From an uncultured Nocardioides sp. (GTDB taxonomy: Bacteria > Actinomycetota > Actinomycetes > Propionibacteriales > Nocardioidaceae): DNA of 43,182 nucleotides. The notes under the pieces are model-generated. The model saw only the letters and a program-made list of their open reading frames with translations. It was not told the DNA's origin and did no database searches. The position numbers and the translations under genes are program-made. Positions 7,668 to 15,200 of this stretch are shown piece after piece (position 1 is the first letter of the stretch; each line of letters begins with the position of its first letter). The stretch is from positions 1 through 43,182 of the forward strand of contig NZ_CADCUP010000078.1 in the NCBI RefSeq assembly GCF_902805925.1. Direction: 5' to 3'.

Positions 7668-8522
7668 TCAGCCGGTGCCCGCGGTGTCGAGCCGGTGCCG
7701 CTGGTCGGCGGTGAGCTCGAGGGAGGCGGCCGCGAGCGTCTCGTCGAGCTGGGCCACCGACGACGCCCCGACCAGCGGGACGACCGGGAGCCCGCCACCG
7801 AGCAGCCAGCTGAGCACCACCTGGTTGGGGGTGGCACCGGTGGCCGCAGCGACCTCCGCCAGGGCCGTACGCCGGGCGGTGGTGCCCGGGTGGTCGAGCT
7901 GCGGTCCCACCGGCTTGTCGTCGCGCACGTAGGCACCGCCGAGCAGGGGGGAGTAGGCCACCAGGGTCGTTCCGGGCGTCGCTGCGACATAGCTGAGCAC
8001 GTTGCCGTCGGCGGCGCCTGAGGAGCCCTCGGGCGACCAGGGGTACGGCTGGTCGGTGCGCGGGCGCAGGTAGGTGTGGGCGTACTGCAGCACGTCGTAG
8101 GACGGCAGGCCGCGCGCGGCGGCCAGCGCCCGAGCGCGCTCCACCGACCATGTCCAGTGGTTGCTGACCCCGAGCAGGCCCGCGGACTGCCGCTCCATCC
8201 GCGCCGTGATGTCCTTGCCGGGGGCGTCGGGGCGAGCGCCCATCTTGGTCGCCACCGAGATCTCGTCCCCGATGCCGCGGTCACGCAGCCACCGACCGAG
8301 CAGCGACTCGCTCTCACCGCCCCGGGTGCCGTCGACCCAGAAGGCGTAGTTGTTCGAGGTGTCGACCAGGGAGCCGCCGGCCTCGACGTAGCGGTCGAGG
8401 ATCGCGAACGAGGTGGCCTCGTCGGTGCGGGTGCCCATCAGCATCGCTCCGAGGGCGATGCAGCTGACCGTCCGGGTGCGCGCGGGGTCGGTGCCGATGG
8501 TCCGGGTGGGGAGGGTCGTCAT
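7668..8522 (-). CDS. Aldo/keto reductase (AKR2) with an internal deletion
   Basis: The frame is open for 284 residues. Asp54 and Tyr59 (DTSNNYAFW) and Lys93 (VATKMG) of the AKR tetrad are present. The protein then passes from ITARMERQSAG (residues 106-115) straight into LLGVSNHWTW. In ordinary family members about 45-55 residues lie between these points, including the strand with the catalytic histidine and the following helix. The loss is in frame and falls near 8175-8200. C-terminal parts (LVAYSPLLGGAY, GASSVAQLDETL) are normal. The product is probably unable to act as a normal reductase unless the window sequence has an assembly error. The ATG at 8522 follows a MerR-type promoter by six bases. 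Confidence 0.85.
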   Translation of the reverse strand: MTTLPTRTIGTDPARTRTVSCIALGAMLMGTRTDEATSFAILDRYVEAGGSLVDTSNNYAFWVDGTRGGESESLLGRWLRDRGIGDEISVATKMGARPDAPGKDITARMERQSAGLLGVSNHWTWSVERARALAAARGLPSYDVLQYAHTYLRPRTDQPYPWSPEGSSGAADGNVLSYVAATPGTTLVAYSPLLGGAYVRDDKPVGPQLDHPGTTARRTALAEVAAATGATPNQVVLSWLLGGGLPVVPLVGASSVAQLDETLAAASLELTADQRHRLDTAGTG

Positions 8523-8528
8523 GGGTCC

Positions 8529-8559
8529 AGCGTGGCCCTTCGAGCGCGCTGGCAGTCAA
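8529..8559 (-). promoter_or_regulatory. MerR-type promoter/operator B (AKR2)
   Basis: -35 TTGACT (8554-8559), 19-bp spacer, -10 CACGCT (8529-8534), then six bases to the ATG, all on the minus strand. The spacer shares the core AGCGCGCTCGAAG with sites A and C at the same position relative to the -35. Confidence 0.75.
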
Positions 8560-8582
8560 GGGTCGGGCCGGTGGCGTGCCGG

Positions 8583-8951
8583 TCAGCCGCAGTCGCCGGC
8601 GCGGCCGGCGTACCACTCGATCTTGCGCTCGATCAGGTCGAGGTGCTGCCGGGTCTCGTCGAGCTCGGCGCGCACGATCTCGCGGTGCCGCTGGAGGATG
8701 CGCATCCGCTCCGCCTCCGTGCCGTCACCGCTGCGCACCAGCTCGGCGTAGCGGCGGACGTCGCGGATCGGCATGCCGGTGCGCCGCAGCCGGGTGATCA
8801 TCGCGATCCACTCCAGGTCGCCCTCGGTGTAGCGGCGGTGCCCGGTGGTCGAGCGGTCGACCGTCAGCATCAGCCCGTCGCGCTCGTAGTAGCGCAGCGT
8901 GTGGGCGGTCAGTCCCGTGCGCACGGCGGTCTCGGCGATGGTCAGGCTCAT
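8583..8951 (-). CDS. MerR family transcriptional regulator
   Basis: The 122-residue protein has the MerR N-terminal winged helix (LTIAETAVRTGLTAHTLRYY, then ERDGLM and HRRYTEGDLEWI) and a C-terminal dimerisation helix (about 85-115) of the YyaN/BltR-like type. It has no conserved metal- or redox-sensing cysteine; the only Cys is the penultimate residue. The inducer is therefore probably a small organic molecule or aldehyde, but this is open. I start at the ATG at 8951 because the earlier ATG at 8963 lies inside the proposed -10 element. The gene is upstream of AKR2 and AKR1 on the same strand, and its own promoter carries the same operator, suggesting autoregulation. Confidence 0.92.
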   Translation of the reverse strand: MSLTIAETAVRTGLTAHTLRYYERDGLMLTVDRSTTGHRRYTEGDLEWIAMITRLRRTGMPIRDVRRYAELVRSGDGTEAERMRILQRHREIVRAELDETRQHLDLIERKIEWYAGRAGDCG

Positions 8952-8958
8952 GGGGCCG

Positions 8959-8989
8959 ATCATCCCGCTTCGAGCGCGCTCCAGGTCAA
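8959..8989 (-). promoter_or_regulatory. MerR-type promoter/operator C (merR itself)
   Basis: -35 TTGACC (8984-8989), 19-bp spacer, -10 GATGAT (8959-8964), then seven bases to the ATG at 8951. It shares AGCGCGCTCGAAG with sites A and B in the same register, implying autoregulation. Confidence 0.75.
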
Positions 8990-8990
8990 G

Positions 8991-9015
8991 GTCGCGGACG
9001 CAGGCCGTCCGCGAC
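8991..9015. repeat. Perfect 9-bp inverted repeat between merR and the GNAT gene
   Basis: GTCGCGGAC (8991-8999) and GTCCGCGAC (9007-9015) are exact reverse complements separated by seven bases. They sit directly upstream of the merR -35 and just before the -10-like TAGGCT (9022-9027) of the divergent GNAT gene. It could be a second operator or a transcript hairpin. Confidence 0.6.
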
Positions 9016-9021
9016 CAGCCC

Positions 9022-9064
9022 TAGGCTCACCGGCAGACCGCTCACCACCGCTCCTTCCAGGGGG
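9022..9064 (+). promoter_or_regulatory. GNAT gene promoter and leader ribosome-binding site
   Basis: A -10-like TAGGCT (9022-9027) is followed by an untranslated stretch and a strong Shine-Dalgarno sequence, AGGGGG (9059-9064). The latter is eight bases from the ATG of the short ORF at 9073, not from the acetyltransferase start. Confidence 0.5.
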
Positions 9065-9072
9065 ATCCCGAC

Positions 9073-9120
9073 ATGGCCGAGGTGCTCCTGCTGGACCTCC
9101 TCGCCGCTCGCTCACGATGA
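9073..9120 (+). CDS. Short leader ORF coupled to the GNAT gene
   Basis: A 15-codon frame (MAEVLLLDLLAARSR) begins at an ATG placed eight bases after a strong Shine-Dalgarno sequence, and its TGA overlaps the acetyltransferase ATG (ATGA). The acetyltransferase itself has no ribosome-binding site, so this short frame may deliver ribosomes to it by translational coupling. It may be a regulatory leader peptide or simply a 5' remnant. No similarity is recognised. Confidence 0.45.
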   Translation: MAEVLLLDLLAARSR

Positions 9121-9719
9121 GCGGCGCGCGCATCACCGTGGTCCCGGCGAACCAGGCGTCCTGGGAGGACCTCCAGGCGGTCCTCGGCACGCGCGGCCAG
9201 GCGGCCCGCTGCCAGTGCCAGCGCTACAAGCTCGCGCGGGGCGAGTCTTTCGCCTCCTTCCCGGTCGAGGAGCGCGCCCACCGGCTGCGACTGCAGACCG
9301 ATGCCGGGCACCCGGAGCGAGGCACGACGAGCGGCCTGGTCGCGCGGCTCGACGGCGAGCCGGTGGGCTGGTGTGCCGTGGAGCCGCGGCCGGACTTCCC
9401 GGGCCTGGTCCGCAACGCCAGGGTGCCGTGGGAGGGCCGCGACGAGGACCGGTCCGACTCCGGCGTGTGGGCGGTCACCTGCCTGTTCACCCGGGCCGGC
9501 TTCCGCCGGCGCGGCGTGAGCCGCGCCCTGGCCCGGGCAGCGGTCGAGCACGCCCGCGCCGGTGGGGCGCGCGCCCTGGAGGCCTACCCGATCACCACGA
9601 CCGAGGTCGTCGCGGAGGAGCTCCACGTCGGCACCGTCGGCGTCTTCGCCGCCGCCGGCCTCGTCGAGCTGGCGAGGCCGACCCCGCGCCGGGCCGTCAT
9701 GCGCGTCGAGCTCGCCTGA
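9117..9719 (+). CDS. GNAT family N-acetyltransferase
   Basis: The product is a 200-residue member of the Gcn5-related acetyltransferase fold that uses acetyl-CoA. The acetyl-CoA binding region is visible as WAVTCLFTRAGFRRRGVSRA (about 121-140), with the R-R-x-G pyrophosphate loop. An N-terminal motif, RCQCQRYKL (about 31-39), typifies a subgroup common in actinobacteria with no assigned substrate. The ATG at 9117 is embedded in ATGA, overlapping the end of a 15-codon ORF that carries the ribosome-binding site. It is divergent from merR and convergent with the uronate dehydrogenase-like gene, nine bases apart. Its target cannot be inferred. Confidence 0.88.
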   Translation: MSGARITVVPANQASWEDLQAVLGTRGQAARCQCQRYKLARGESFASFPVEERAHRLRLQTDAGHPERGTTSGLVARLDGEPVGWCAVEPRPDFPGLVRNARVPWEGRDEDRSDSGVWAVTCLFTRAGFRRRGVSRALARAAVEHARAGGARALEAYPITTTEVVAEELHVGTVGVFAAAGLVELARPTPRRAVMRVELA

Positions 9720-9728
9720 GCGGCGGCG

Positions 9729-10517
9729 TCAGAACGCCGGGATCTCGAAGGAGCGGGCGGCGAACGGACCACCCACGTGGGCGGCCGCCTCCTCGTCGCC
9801 CTCGGCCGCCTGCACCTCGCCGGCGTACGTCTCGGCGTCGTCCTGCGGCTCGTAGCCCAGCCGCCGCCCGGGCTCCAGGTCCCACCACGCGCGCGTGTTG
9901 GCGCTGATGCCGTAGACGACGGCGTAGCCGGGGGCGGGGGCCGTGAGGGCCGCCTCGGCCATCCGCACGCAGTCGGCGGGGGAGAGCCAGGTCGACAGCG
10001 CCCGGACGTTCTGGGGGGTCTCGGTGAAGGAGCCGATCCGGCAGCTGACGGCGTCCAGGCCGTGGCGGTCGGCGTACAGGCTCAGCAGCGCCTCCGCGGC
10101 GACCTTGCCGACGCCGTAGAAGGTGTCGGGCCGTGGGCGGTGGTCGACAGTGAGCAGGCCCTGCCGCGGGGTGCGGCCCACGGCGTGGTTGGAGGAGGCG
10201 TAGACGATGCGCGTCACCCGGTGGGCGACCATCGCCTCCAGCAGGGCGGCCGTGGTGACGGCGTGCGAGGTGAGCGACTCCGCAAGCCCGCGCTCGCCGG
10301 GGATGCCGGCGAAGTGCAGCACCGCGTCGAGGGTCTCCTCGGCGAAGACGGCCGCCACGGCGTCGGGGTCCGCGCAGTCGGCCACGTGCCAGGCCCCGGT
10401 GACGCCCTCGGGTGCGGGCACCAGGTCCAGGCCCACGACCTCGTGGCCACGGCCTGCGAGCCCCTCGCAGAGCACCCGGCCGATGGTCCCGCCGGCACCG
10501 GCGAGCAGGACCCTCAT
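9729..10517 (-). CDS. NAD-dependent epimerase/dehydratase, uronate dehydrogenase-like
   Basis: This 262-residue extended short-chain dehydrogenase has the Rossmann motif GAGGTIGRVL at residues 7-16, the active-site YGVGK (Tyr and Lys) in the middle, and SSNHAVG. The last resembles the SSNHxxG motif of bacterial uronate dehydrogenases, which oxidise glucuronate or galacturonate to aldarolactones. The activity is a family inference; sugar-nucleotide epimerase-like relatives are the alternative. The ATG at 10517 overlaps the stop of the purine nucleoside phosphorylase gene by one base (TGATG), so the two are translationally coupled and may be physiologically linked through sugar catabolism. Confidence 0.85.
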   Translation of the reverse strand: MRVLLAGAGGTIGRVLCEGLAGRGHEVVGLDLVPAPEGVTGAWHVADCADPDAVAAVFAEETLDAVLHFAGIPGERGLAESLTSHAVTTAALLEAMVAHRVTRIVYASSNHAVGRTPRQGLLTVDHRPRPDTFYGVGKVAAEALLSLYADRHGLDAVSCRIGSFTETPQNVRALSTWLSPADCVRMAEAALTAPAPGYAVVYGISANTRAWWDLEPGRRLGYEPQDDAETYAGEVQAAEGDEEAAAHVGGPFAARSFEIPAF

Positions 10518-11329
10518 CAGATGCGGGGCACGACGTCGCCGAGGAGGTCGCCCATCCGGCTGGCGGCGGCCCGGCCGGCCTCCAGCACCTCCGCGTGGTC
10601 GAGCGGCTCGCCGCTGATGCCGGCCGCGAGGTTGGTGACCAGGCTGATGCCCAGCACCTCCATGCCGGCCTCGCGGGCCGCGATCGCCTCGAGGGTGGTG
10701 CTCATGCCGACGAGGTGACCGCCGATGGCCCGGACCATGCCGATCTCGGCCGGCGTCTCGTAGTGGGGGCCTGGGAACTGCACGTAGACGCCCTCGTCAA
10801 GACTCGCGTCGACCTCCCTGCACAGGGCGCGCAGGCGGCTGGAGTAGAGGTCGGTCAGGTCCACGAAGCTGGCGCCCTCGATCGGCGAGGTCGCGGTGAG
10901 GTTGATGTGGTCGCTGATCAGCACCGGCGTGCCGGGCGTCCACGTCTCCTTGAGGCCGCCGCAGCCGTTGGTCAGCACGATGGTGCGGCACCCCGCGGCG
11001 GCGGCGGTGCGGACCGGGTGCACGACCGCTCGCACCCCCCTGCCCTCGTAGAAGTGCGTGCGGCTGAGGAACACGAGCAGGTTCCTCTCGCCGGCGCGGA
11101 CGCTGCGGATCCGCCCGCTGTGCCCGGCGACGGCCGCCGCGGAGAAGCCGGGAAGGTCCGTCGTGGCGATCTCGGCGGTGGCCTCGCCGAGCGCGTCGAC
11201 GGCCGGTAGCCAGCCCGAGCCGAGCACGAGAGCCACGTCGTGGCGCTCCACCCCGGTGAGGTCGGCGAGGACACGCGCCGCCTCGGCGGCGAGCTCGGAG
11301 GGCGGTGCGGCGGCGGGAGCGTGGGTCAC
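10517..11329 (-). CDS. deoD: Purine nucleoside phosphorylase
   Basis: The 270-residue product is a class II (trimeric) purine nucleoside phosphorylase, splitting purine (deoxy)ribonucleosides with phosphate into base and (deoxy)ribose 1-phosphate. Seen motifs: LGSGWLP, GHSGRI and RTHFYEG for phosphate; [14 protein letters not shown] with the base-binding Glu; and SLVTNLAAG with the purine-binding Asn. The start is the GTG at 11329, seven bases after a -10-like TAGAGT. It supplies the deoxyribose 1-phosphate that the mutase at 4327 and DeoC at 2652 would process. The next gene downstream, the uronate dehydrogenase-like gene, overlaps it by one base. Confidence 0.95.
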   Translation of the reverse strand: MTHAPAAAPPSELAAEAARVLADLTGVERHDVALVLGSGWLPAVDALGEATAEIATTDLPGFSAAAVAGHSGRIRSVRAGERNLLVFLSRTHFYEGRGVRAVVHPVRTAAAAGCRTIVLTNGCGGLKETWTPGTPVLISDHINLTATSPIEGASFVDLTDLYSSRLRALCREVDASLDEGVYVQFPGPHYETPAEIGMVRAIGGHLVGMSTTLEAIAAREAGMEVLGISLVTNLAAGISGEPLDHAEVLEAGRAAASRMGDLLGDVVPRI

Positions 11330-11342
11330 GCGCCGCACTCTA
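11330..11342 (-). promoter_or_regulatory. deoD leaderless promoter (-10)
   Basis: TAGAGT (11337-11342, minus strand) lies seven bases before the GTG. It shares a 53-base divergent spacer with the DUF2252 promoter. Confidence 0.55.
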
Positions 11343-11369
11343 GGACCGCCGGGGAGGAATCTGCCAACG

Positions 11370-11382
11370 TAGGGTGCGGGTC
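11370..11382 (+). promoter_or_regulatory. DUF2252 leaderless promoter (-10)
   Basis: TAGGGT (11370-11375) lies seven bases before the GTG at 11383. It decides that start over the GTG at 11374, which would sit inside the -10. Confidence 0.55.
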
Positions 11383-12702
11383 GTGACTGCCGCCAGCACC
11401 AGGGCCCGGACCGACCTGATCGTGGGGTCGCTGGGTGACGCGTTCGCACCACTCATGGAGGCCGACCCCGTCGCCTTCCGGGCCAAGTACCGCAAGATGG
11501 CCGCCGACCCGCACGCCTTCTACCGCGGCTCCGCCTGCCTGTTCTACGCCGACGTCACGCAGGAGACCGACGACTTCGTCGACGACCGCTCCTCGCGCAT
11601 CTGGATCCACGGCGACCTGCACGTGGAGAACTTCGGCACCTACCTCAACTCCGACGGCCGCCTGGTCTTCGACGTCAACGACTTCGACGAGGCCTACCTC
11701 GGTCACTACACCTGGGACCTCCAGCGGTTCGCGGCGAGCCTCGCGCTCGTCGGCTGGCAGAAGGCGTTGCCCGAGGAGACGGTCCGGCGGCTCATCGGCC
11801 GCTACCTGCGGTCCTACCTGTCGCAGATCAACCACTACCGCGACAGCGAGACCGACGAGGACTTCGCCCTCACCCTCGACAACAGCGCCGGCGCGGTGCA
11901 CGAGGCCCTCGTGCTGGCCCGTCAGATCCGCCGGGCCGACCTGCTCGACGGCATGACCGTGCTGACCCACGGGGTGCGGCAGTTCGCCGAGCACTCCTCC
12001 GTACGCCGCCTCGGCAAGGCCGAGCGCGCCCGGGTCGTGGCCGCGTTCGAGGGCTACCTCGACACCATCCCGGAGTCCAAGCGGTTCGACCGCGACCTCT
12101 TCTACGAGCTGCGCGACGTGGTCGGGAAGTCGGGGTTCGGGATCGGCAGCGCCGGCCTGCCGGCGTACAACCTGCTGGTGGAGGGCTTCAGCCAGGCTCT
12201 CGACAACGACGTGGTGCTGTCGATGAAGCAGGCCAACGTGCCGGCCCTGAGCCGCTTCGTGGACTCCGCGGAGGTGGACGGCTACTTCCAGCACGAGGGG
12301 CACCGGACCGCGGTCAGCCAGCGGGCGCTGCAGGTGCACACCGACCCGCTGCTCGGCCACACCAGCCTGGCCGACGTCGGCTTCGTGGTGTCGGAGGTCT
12401 CGCCCTACGAGGTCGACCTCGACTGGGGCGGGCTCAACGAGCCCGAAGACATCGCGGTGGTCGTGGACCAGCTCGGCCGTGCGACGGCCAAGATCCACTG
12501 CGCCTCCGACGAGGACAGCAGCCAGGACCTCGTCGACTTCCAGGTCGAGGAGGTCATCGCCGCGGCGCTCGAGGGGCGCCGCAGGGAGCTGACCGAGCAC
12601 GTCGTCGAGTGGGGGATCGCCTACGCCACCCGGGTGCAGCAGGACTACTCGCTGTTCGTCAACGCCTTCCGCGAGGGGGCGATCGGGATCAGCGCGACGT
12701 GA
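11383..12702 (+). CDS. DUF2252 family protein (kinase-like fold)
   Basis: This 439-residue protein belongs to DUF2252, a group with a protein-kinase/aminoglycoside-phosphotransferase-like fold. The catalytic-loop equivalent [10 protein letters not shown] is at residues 76-85 (Asp78, Asn83), and the metal-binding DFD equivalent is at 100-102 within VNDFDEA. A phosphotransferase activity is inferred from these motifs; no substrate is known to me. The gene is divergent from deoD. It overlaps the next gene by four bases (GTGA at 12699-12702), so it likely forms a two-gene operon with the RimJ/RimL-type acetyltransferase. Confidence 0.9.
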   Translation: MTAASTRARTDLIVGSLGDAFAPLMEADPVAFRAKYRKMAADPHAFYRGSACLFYADVTQETDDFVDDRSSRIWIHGDLHVENFGTYLNSDGRLVFDVNDFDEAYLGHYTWDLQRFAASLALVGWQKALPEETVRRLIGRYLRSYLSQINHYRDSETDEDFALTLDNSAGAVHEALVLARQIRRADLLDGMTVLTHGVRQFAEHSSVRRLGKAERARVVAAFEGYLDTIPESKRFDRDLFYELRDVVGKSGFGIGSAGLPAYNLLVEGFSQALDNDVVLSMKQANVPALSRFVDSAEVDGYFQHEGHRTAVSQRALQVHTDPLLGHTSLADVGFVVSEVSPYEVDLDWGGLNEPEDIAVVVDQLGRATAKIHCASDEDSSQDLVDFQVEEVIAAALEGRRRELTEHVVEWGIAYATRVQQDYSLFVNAFREGAIGISAT

Positions 12703-13250
12703 CCGTCCCGCGGCCCACGCTGCCGGTCCGCACCGAGCGACTCGTGCTGCGCCCGGCGCGGCCCGACGACGTCGGCACGCTGCACGACTACCTCGCGCGC
12801 GCCGACGTCTGCCGCTACCTGCCCCACGGCGTGCAGACCCGTGAGCAGTGCGCCGCGCGGATCGAGACGTGGGCCCGCTGCCTGGACCCGAGGCAGCCCG
12901 ACGAGCACCTCCTGCTGTTCGTGGAGCACGAGGGCCGCCACGTCGGCCACGTCATCCTCTTCCTGCGCGGCGCGGAGCTGTCGAAGGGGGAGGTCGGCTG
13001 GGCCCTCCACCCCGACGTGTGCGGGCGCGGCCTCGCCACCGAGGCGGGCCGGGCCCTGGTCGACCTCTGCTTCGGGCACTACGGCATGCACCGGGTCAGC
13101 GCGCAGCTCGACGCGCGCAACACGGCCTCGGCGCGGGTGTGCCGGCGGCTGGGGATGCGGCAGGAGGCGCTGCTGCGCCGGGACTACCCCAACGACGGTG
13201 GGTGGGCCGACACCCAGGTGTTCGCGGTCCTCCGCGACGAGTGGGGGTGA
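12699..13250 (+). CDS. GNAT family N-acetyltransferase, RimJ/RimL type
   Basis: The 183-residue product has the RimJ/RimL layout: an N-terminal strand TERLVLRPARPDD, VGWALHPDVCGRGLATEA (about 106-123) with the acetyl-CoA loop, and a C-terminal RLGMRQEALLRRDY. Such enzymes acetylate protein N-termini or small amines; the target here is not predictable. The GTG start overlaps the DUF2252 stop (GTGA), so translation is coupled. The gene is convergent with the gamma-glutamylcyclotransferase-like gene, only five bases apart. Confidence 0.9.
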   Translation: MTVPRPTLPVRTERLVLRPARPDDVGTLHDYLARADVCRYLPHGVQTREQCAARIETWARCLDPRQPDEHLLLFVEHEGRHVGHVILFLRGAELSKGEVGWALHPDVCGRGLATEAGRALVDLCFGHYGMHRVSAQLDARNTASARVCRRLGMRQEALLRRDYPNDGGWADTQVFAVLRDEWG

Positions 13251-13255
13251 GGCGC

Positions 13256-13708
13256 TCAGAGGCCGGTCGAGCGGCAGGTACGACGCCGCAGCGCCGCGAC
13301 GTAGTCGGCCGGCGCGTCGGCCGCCTCCGCCGCGGAGGCCAGCATGCCGAGCAGGGACGCCGACGGCAGCCCGCCCTCGTAGGCGTCGAGCACGTAGGCC
13401 CACGCCAGCACCTCGCCGTTCATCGTCGAGACGCGCACCTTGGTCTTGCGGTAGAGCCCGGTGTCGGCGCTCTCCCAGCCGTCGAGGGCCGACTCGTCCT
13501 CGGGGGTGACGTCGAACACCGCGACGAAGACCTGCTCGATCGGGTCCTCGACGATGGTGGGCAGGGCGCCGTCCCAGCCGTGCTCCTCGCCGCCGAAGGT
13601 CAGGCGCCAGCCGGTGAGCCAGCCGATGGTCCTCAGCGGCGAGTGCGGGCACCGCTCGCTCATGCGTGCGGGGTCCATGTTCGTCCCGTAGGCGGCGTAG
13701 AGCGTCAC
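13256..13708 (-). CDS. Gamma-glutamylcyclotransferase-like (AIG2/GGCT fold) protein
   Basis: This 150-residue protein has the GGCT signature YGTN at residues 7-10 (usually YGSN), then a compact beta barrel ([10 protein letters not shown]). The segment [18 protein letters not shown] contains the acidic residues expected for catalysis. Family members cyclise gamma-glutamyl amino acids or related substrates to 5-oxoproline; exact specificity is unknown. The start is the GTG at 13708, six bases after the -10-like TACGCT, with no ribosome-binding site. It is divergent from the dihydrolipoyl dehydrogenase gene, 74 bases away. Confidence 0.85.
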   Translation of the reverse strand: MTLYAAYGTNMDPARMSERCPHSPLRTIGWLTGWRLTFGGEEHGWDGALPTIVEDPIEQVFVAVFDVTPEDESALDGWESADTGLYRKTKVRVSTMNGEVLAWAYVLDAYEGGLPSASLLGMLASAAEAADAPADYVAALRRRTCRSTGL

Positions 13709-13720
13709 GGGAGGAGCGTA
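13709..13720 (-). promoter_or_regulatory. GGCT-like gene leaderless promoter (-10)
   Basis: TACGCT (13715-13720, minus strand) followed by six bases and the GTG at 13708. Confidence 0.55.
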
Positions 13721-13769
13721 ACGGCCGGCGGCACCGGCGACCGGCTCGCGGGTCCCACCGGCTGGGTCC

Positions 13770-13782
13770 TAGGCTTGAGGAC
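13770..13782 (+). promoter_or_regulatory. Dihydrolipoyl dehydrogenase promoter (-10)
   Basis: TAGGCT (13770-13775) lies seven bases before the GTG at 13783. A GAGGA within the gap is too close to act as a good ribosome-binding site, so leaderless expression is likely. Confidence 0.5.
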
Positions 13783-15186
13783 GTGAGCGAATCCCACTTC
13801 GATGTCATCGTCCTCGGCGCCGGACCCGGGGGGTACGTCGCCGCGATCCGTGCCTCGCAGCTCGGCAAGTCGGTCGCCGTGATCGAGGACAAGTACTGGG
13901 GCGGCGTGTGCCTCAACGTCGGGTGCATCCCCTCCAAGGCTCTGCTCCGCAACGCCGAGCTCGCCCACACGCTGGCCCACGAGAAGGACAAGTTCGGCAT
14001 CGAGGGCGACGCCACCATGTCCTTCGGCGCGACGTTCAAGCGGTCGCGCCAGGTCAGTGCGGGCATCGTCAAGGGTGTCCACTACCTGATGAAGAAGAAC
14101 AAGATCACCGAGATCGACGGCTGGGGCAACTGCACCGGCGACGGGAAGGTCGAGGTCAAGGACGCCGACGGCAACGTCACTCCCTACACCTACGGCGACC
14201 TGATCATCGCCACCGGCGCGACCGTGCGGGTGCTGCCGGGCATGAGGATCAGCGACAACGTCGTCACCTACGAGGAGCAGATCCTCGACGAGAACCTCCC
14301 CGACTCGATCATCATCGGCGGCTCGGGTGCCATCGGCGTCGAGTTCGCCTACGTGATGCGCAACTTCGGCGTGGACGTGACGATCGTGGAGTTCCTGGAC
14401 CGGATGGTGCCCACCGAGGACGCCGACATCTCCAAGGAGCTGCTCAAGCACTACAAGAAGCTCGGCGTCAAGGTCATGCTCTCGACCAAGGTCGACCAGG
14501 TCGAGGACACCGGCTCCGGGGTCCGGGTGACCGTCAGCCCCGCGGCCGGCGGCGACTCCCAGGTGCTCGAGGCCGACAAGATGATGGCCGCCTTCGGCTT
14601 CGCGCCGCGGATCGAGGGCTACGGCCTGGACACCCTCGGCGTCGAGCTCACCGAGCGCGGCGCCATCGCGATCGACGGCCGGTTCCGCACCAACGTGGAG
14701 CACGTCTACGCCATCGGCGACGTGACCGGGCGGATGATGCTGGCCCACGCCGCGGAGGCGATGGGCATCGTCGCGGCGGAGACGATCGCGGGCGAGGACA
14801 CCCAGGAGATCAACTTCGACATGATCCCGCGGGCCACCTACTGCCAGCCGCAGATCGGCTCCTTCGGCTACTCCGAGCAGCAGGCCAAGGACAAGGGGTA
14901 CGACGTCAAGACGGCGACCTTCCCGTTCACGGCCAACGGCAAGGCGCAGGGCCTCGGCGAGGCGTTCGGGTTCGTGAAGATCGTCGCCGACGCCACCTAC
15001 AACGAGATCCTCGGCGCCCACATGATCGGCCCCGACGTGACCGAGCAGCTGCCGGCGCTGACCCTGGCGCAGCAGTACGACCTCACCGCCGACGAGGTGT
15101 CGCGCAACATCTTCGCCCACCCGACCCTGTCCGAGGCCGTGAAGGAAGCCATGCACGGCATCGCGGGCCACATGATCAACCTCTGA
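13783..15186 (+). CDS. lpdA: Dihydrolipoyl dehydrogenase (E3)
   Basis: E3 reoxidises dihydrolipoamide of the pyruvate, 2-oxoglutarate and branched-chain dehydrogenase complexes with NAD+. The 467-residue product shows FAD-binding [10 protein letters not shown] at 12-21, the redox disulfide Cys43/Cys48 in [12 protein letters not shown]-binding [12 protein letters not shown], the second FAD contact YAIGDVTG, and the catalytic His446/Glu451 dyad in FAHPTLSEA. All key residues are intact. No E1 or E2 gene is nearby, as is usual for a shared E3. A second flavoprotein of the same superfamily follows 14 bases downstream, so the two are probably co-transcribed. Confidence 0.95.
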   Translation: MSESHFDVIVLGAGPGGYVAAIRASQLGKSVAVIEDKYWGGVCLNVGCIPSKALLRNAELAHTLAHEKDKFGIEGDATMSFGATFKRSRQVSAGIVKGVHYLMKKNKITEIDGWGNCTGDGKVEVKDADGNVTPYTYGDLIIATGATVRVLPGMRISDNVVTYEEQILDENLPDSIIIGGSGAIGVEFAYVMRNFGVDVTIVEFLDRMVPTEDADISKELLKHYKKLGVKVMLSTKVDQVEDTGSGVRVTVSPAAGGDSQVLEADKMMAAFGFAPRIEGYGLDTLGVELTERGAIAIDGRFRTNVEHVYAIGDVTGRMMLAHAAEAMGIVAAETIAGEDTQEINFDMIPRATYCQPQIGSFGYSEQQAKDKGYDVKTATFPFTANGKAQGLGEAFGFVKIVADATYNEILGAHMIGPDVTEQLPALTLAQQYDLTADEVSRNIFAHPTLSEAVKEAMHGIAGHMINL

Positions 15187-15200
15187 CCCGCAGGAGCCCC

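Noticed and set aside
7668..8522. AKR2 as a frameshifted pseudogene
   Set aside because: The frame is open from start to stop and the sequence on both sides of the missing segment is well conserved, so it is an in-frame deletion, listed as a gene with a caveat.
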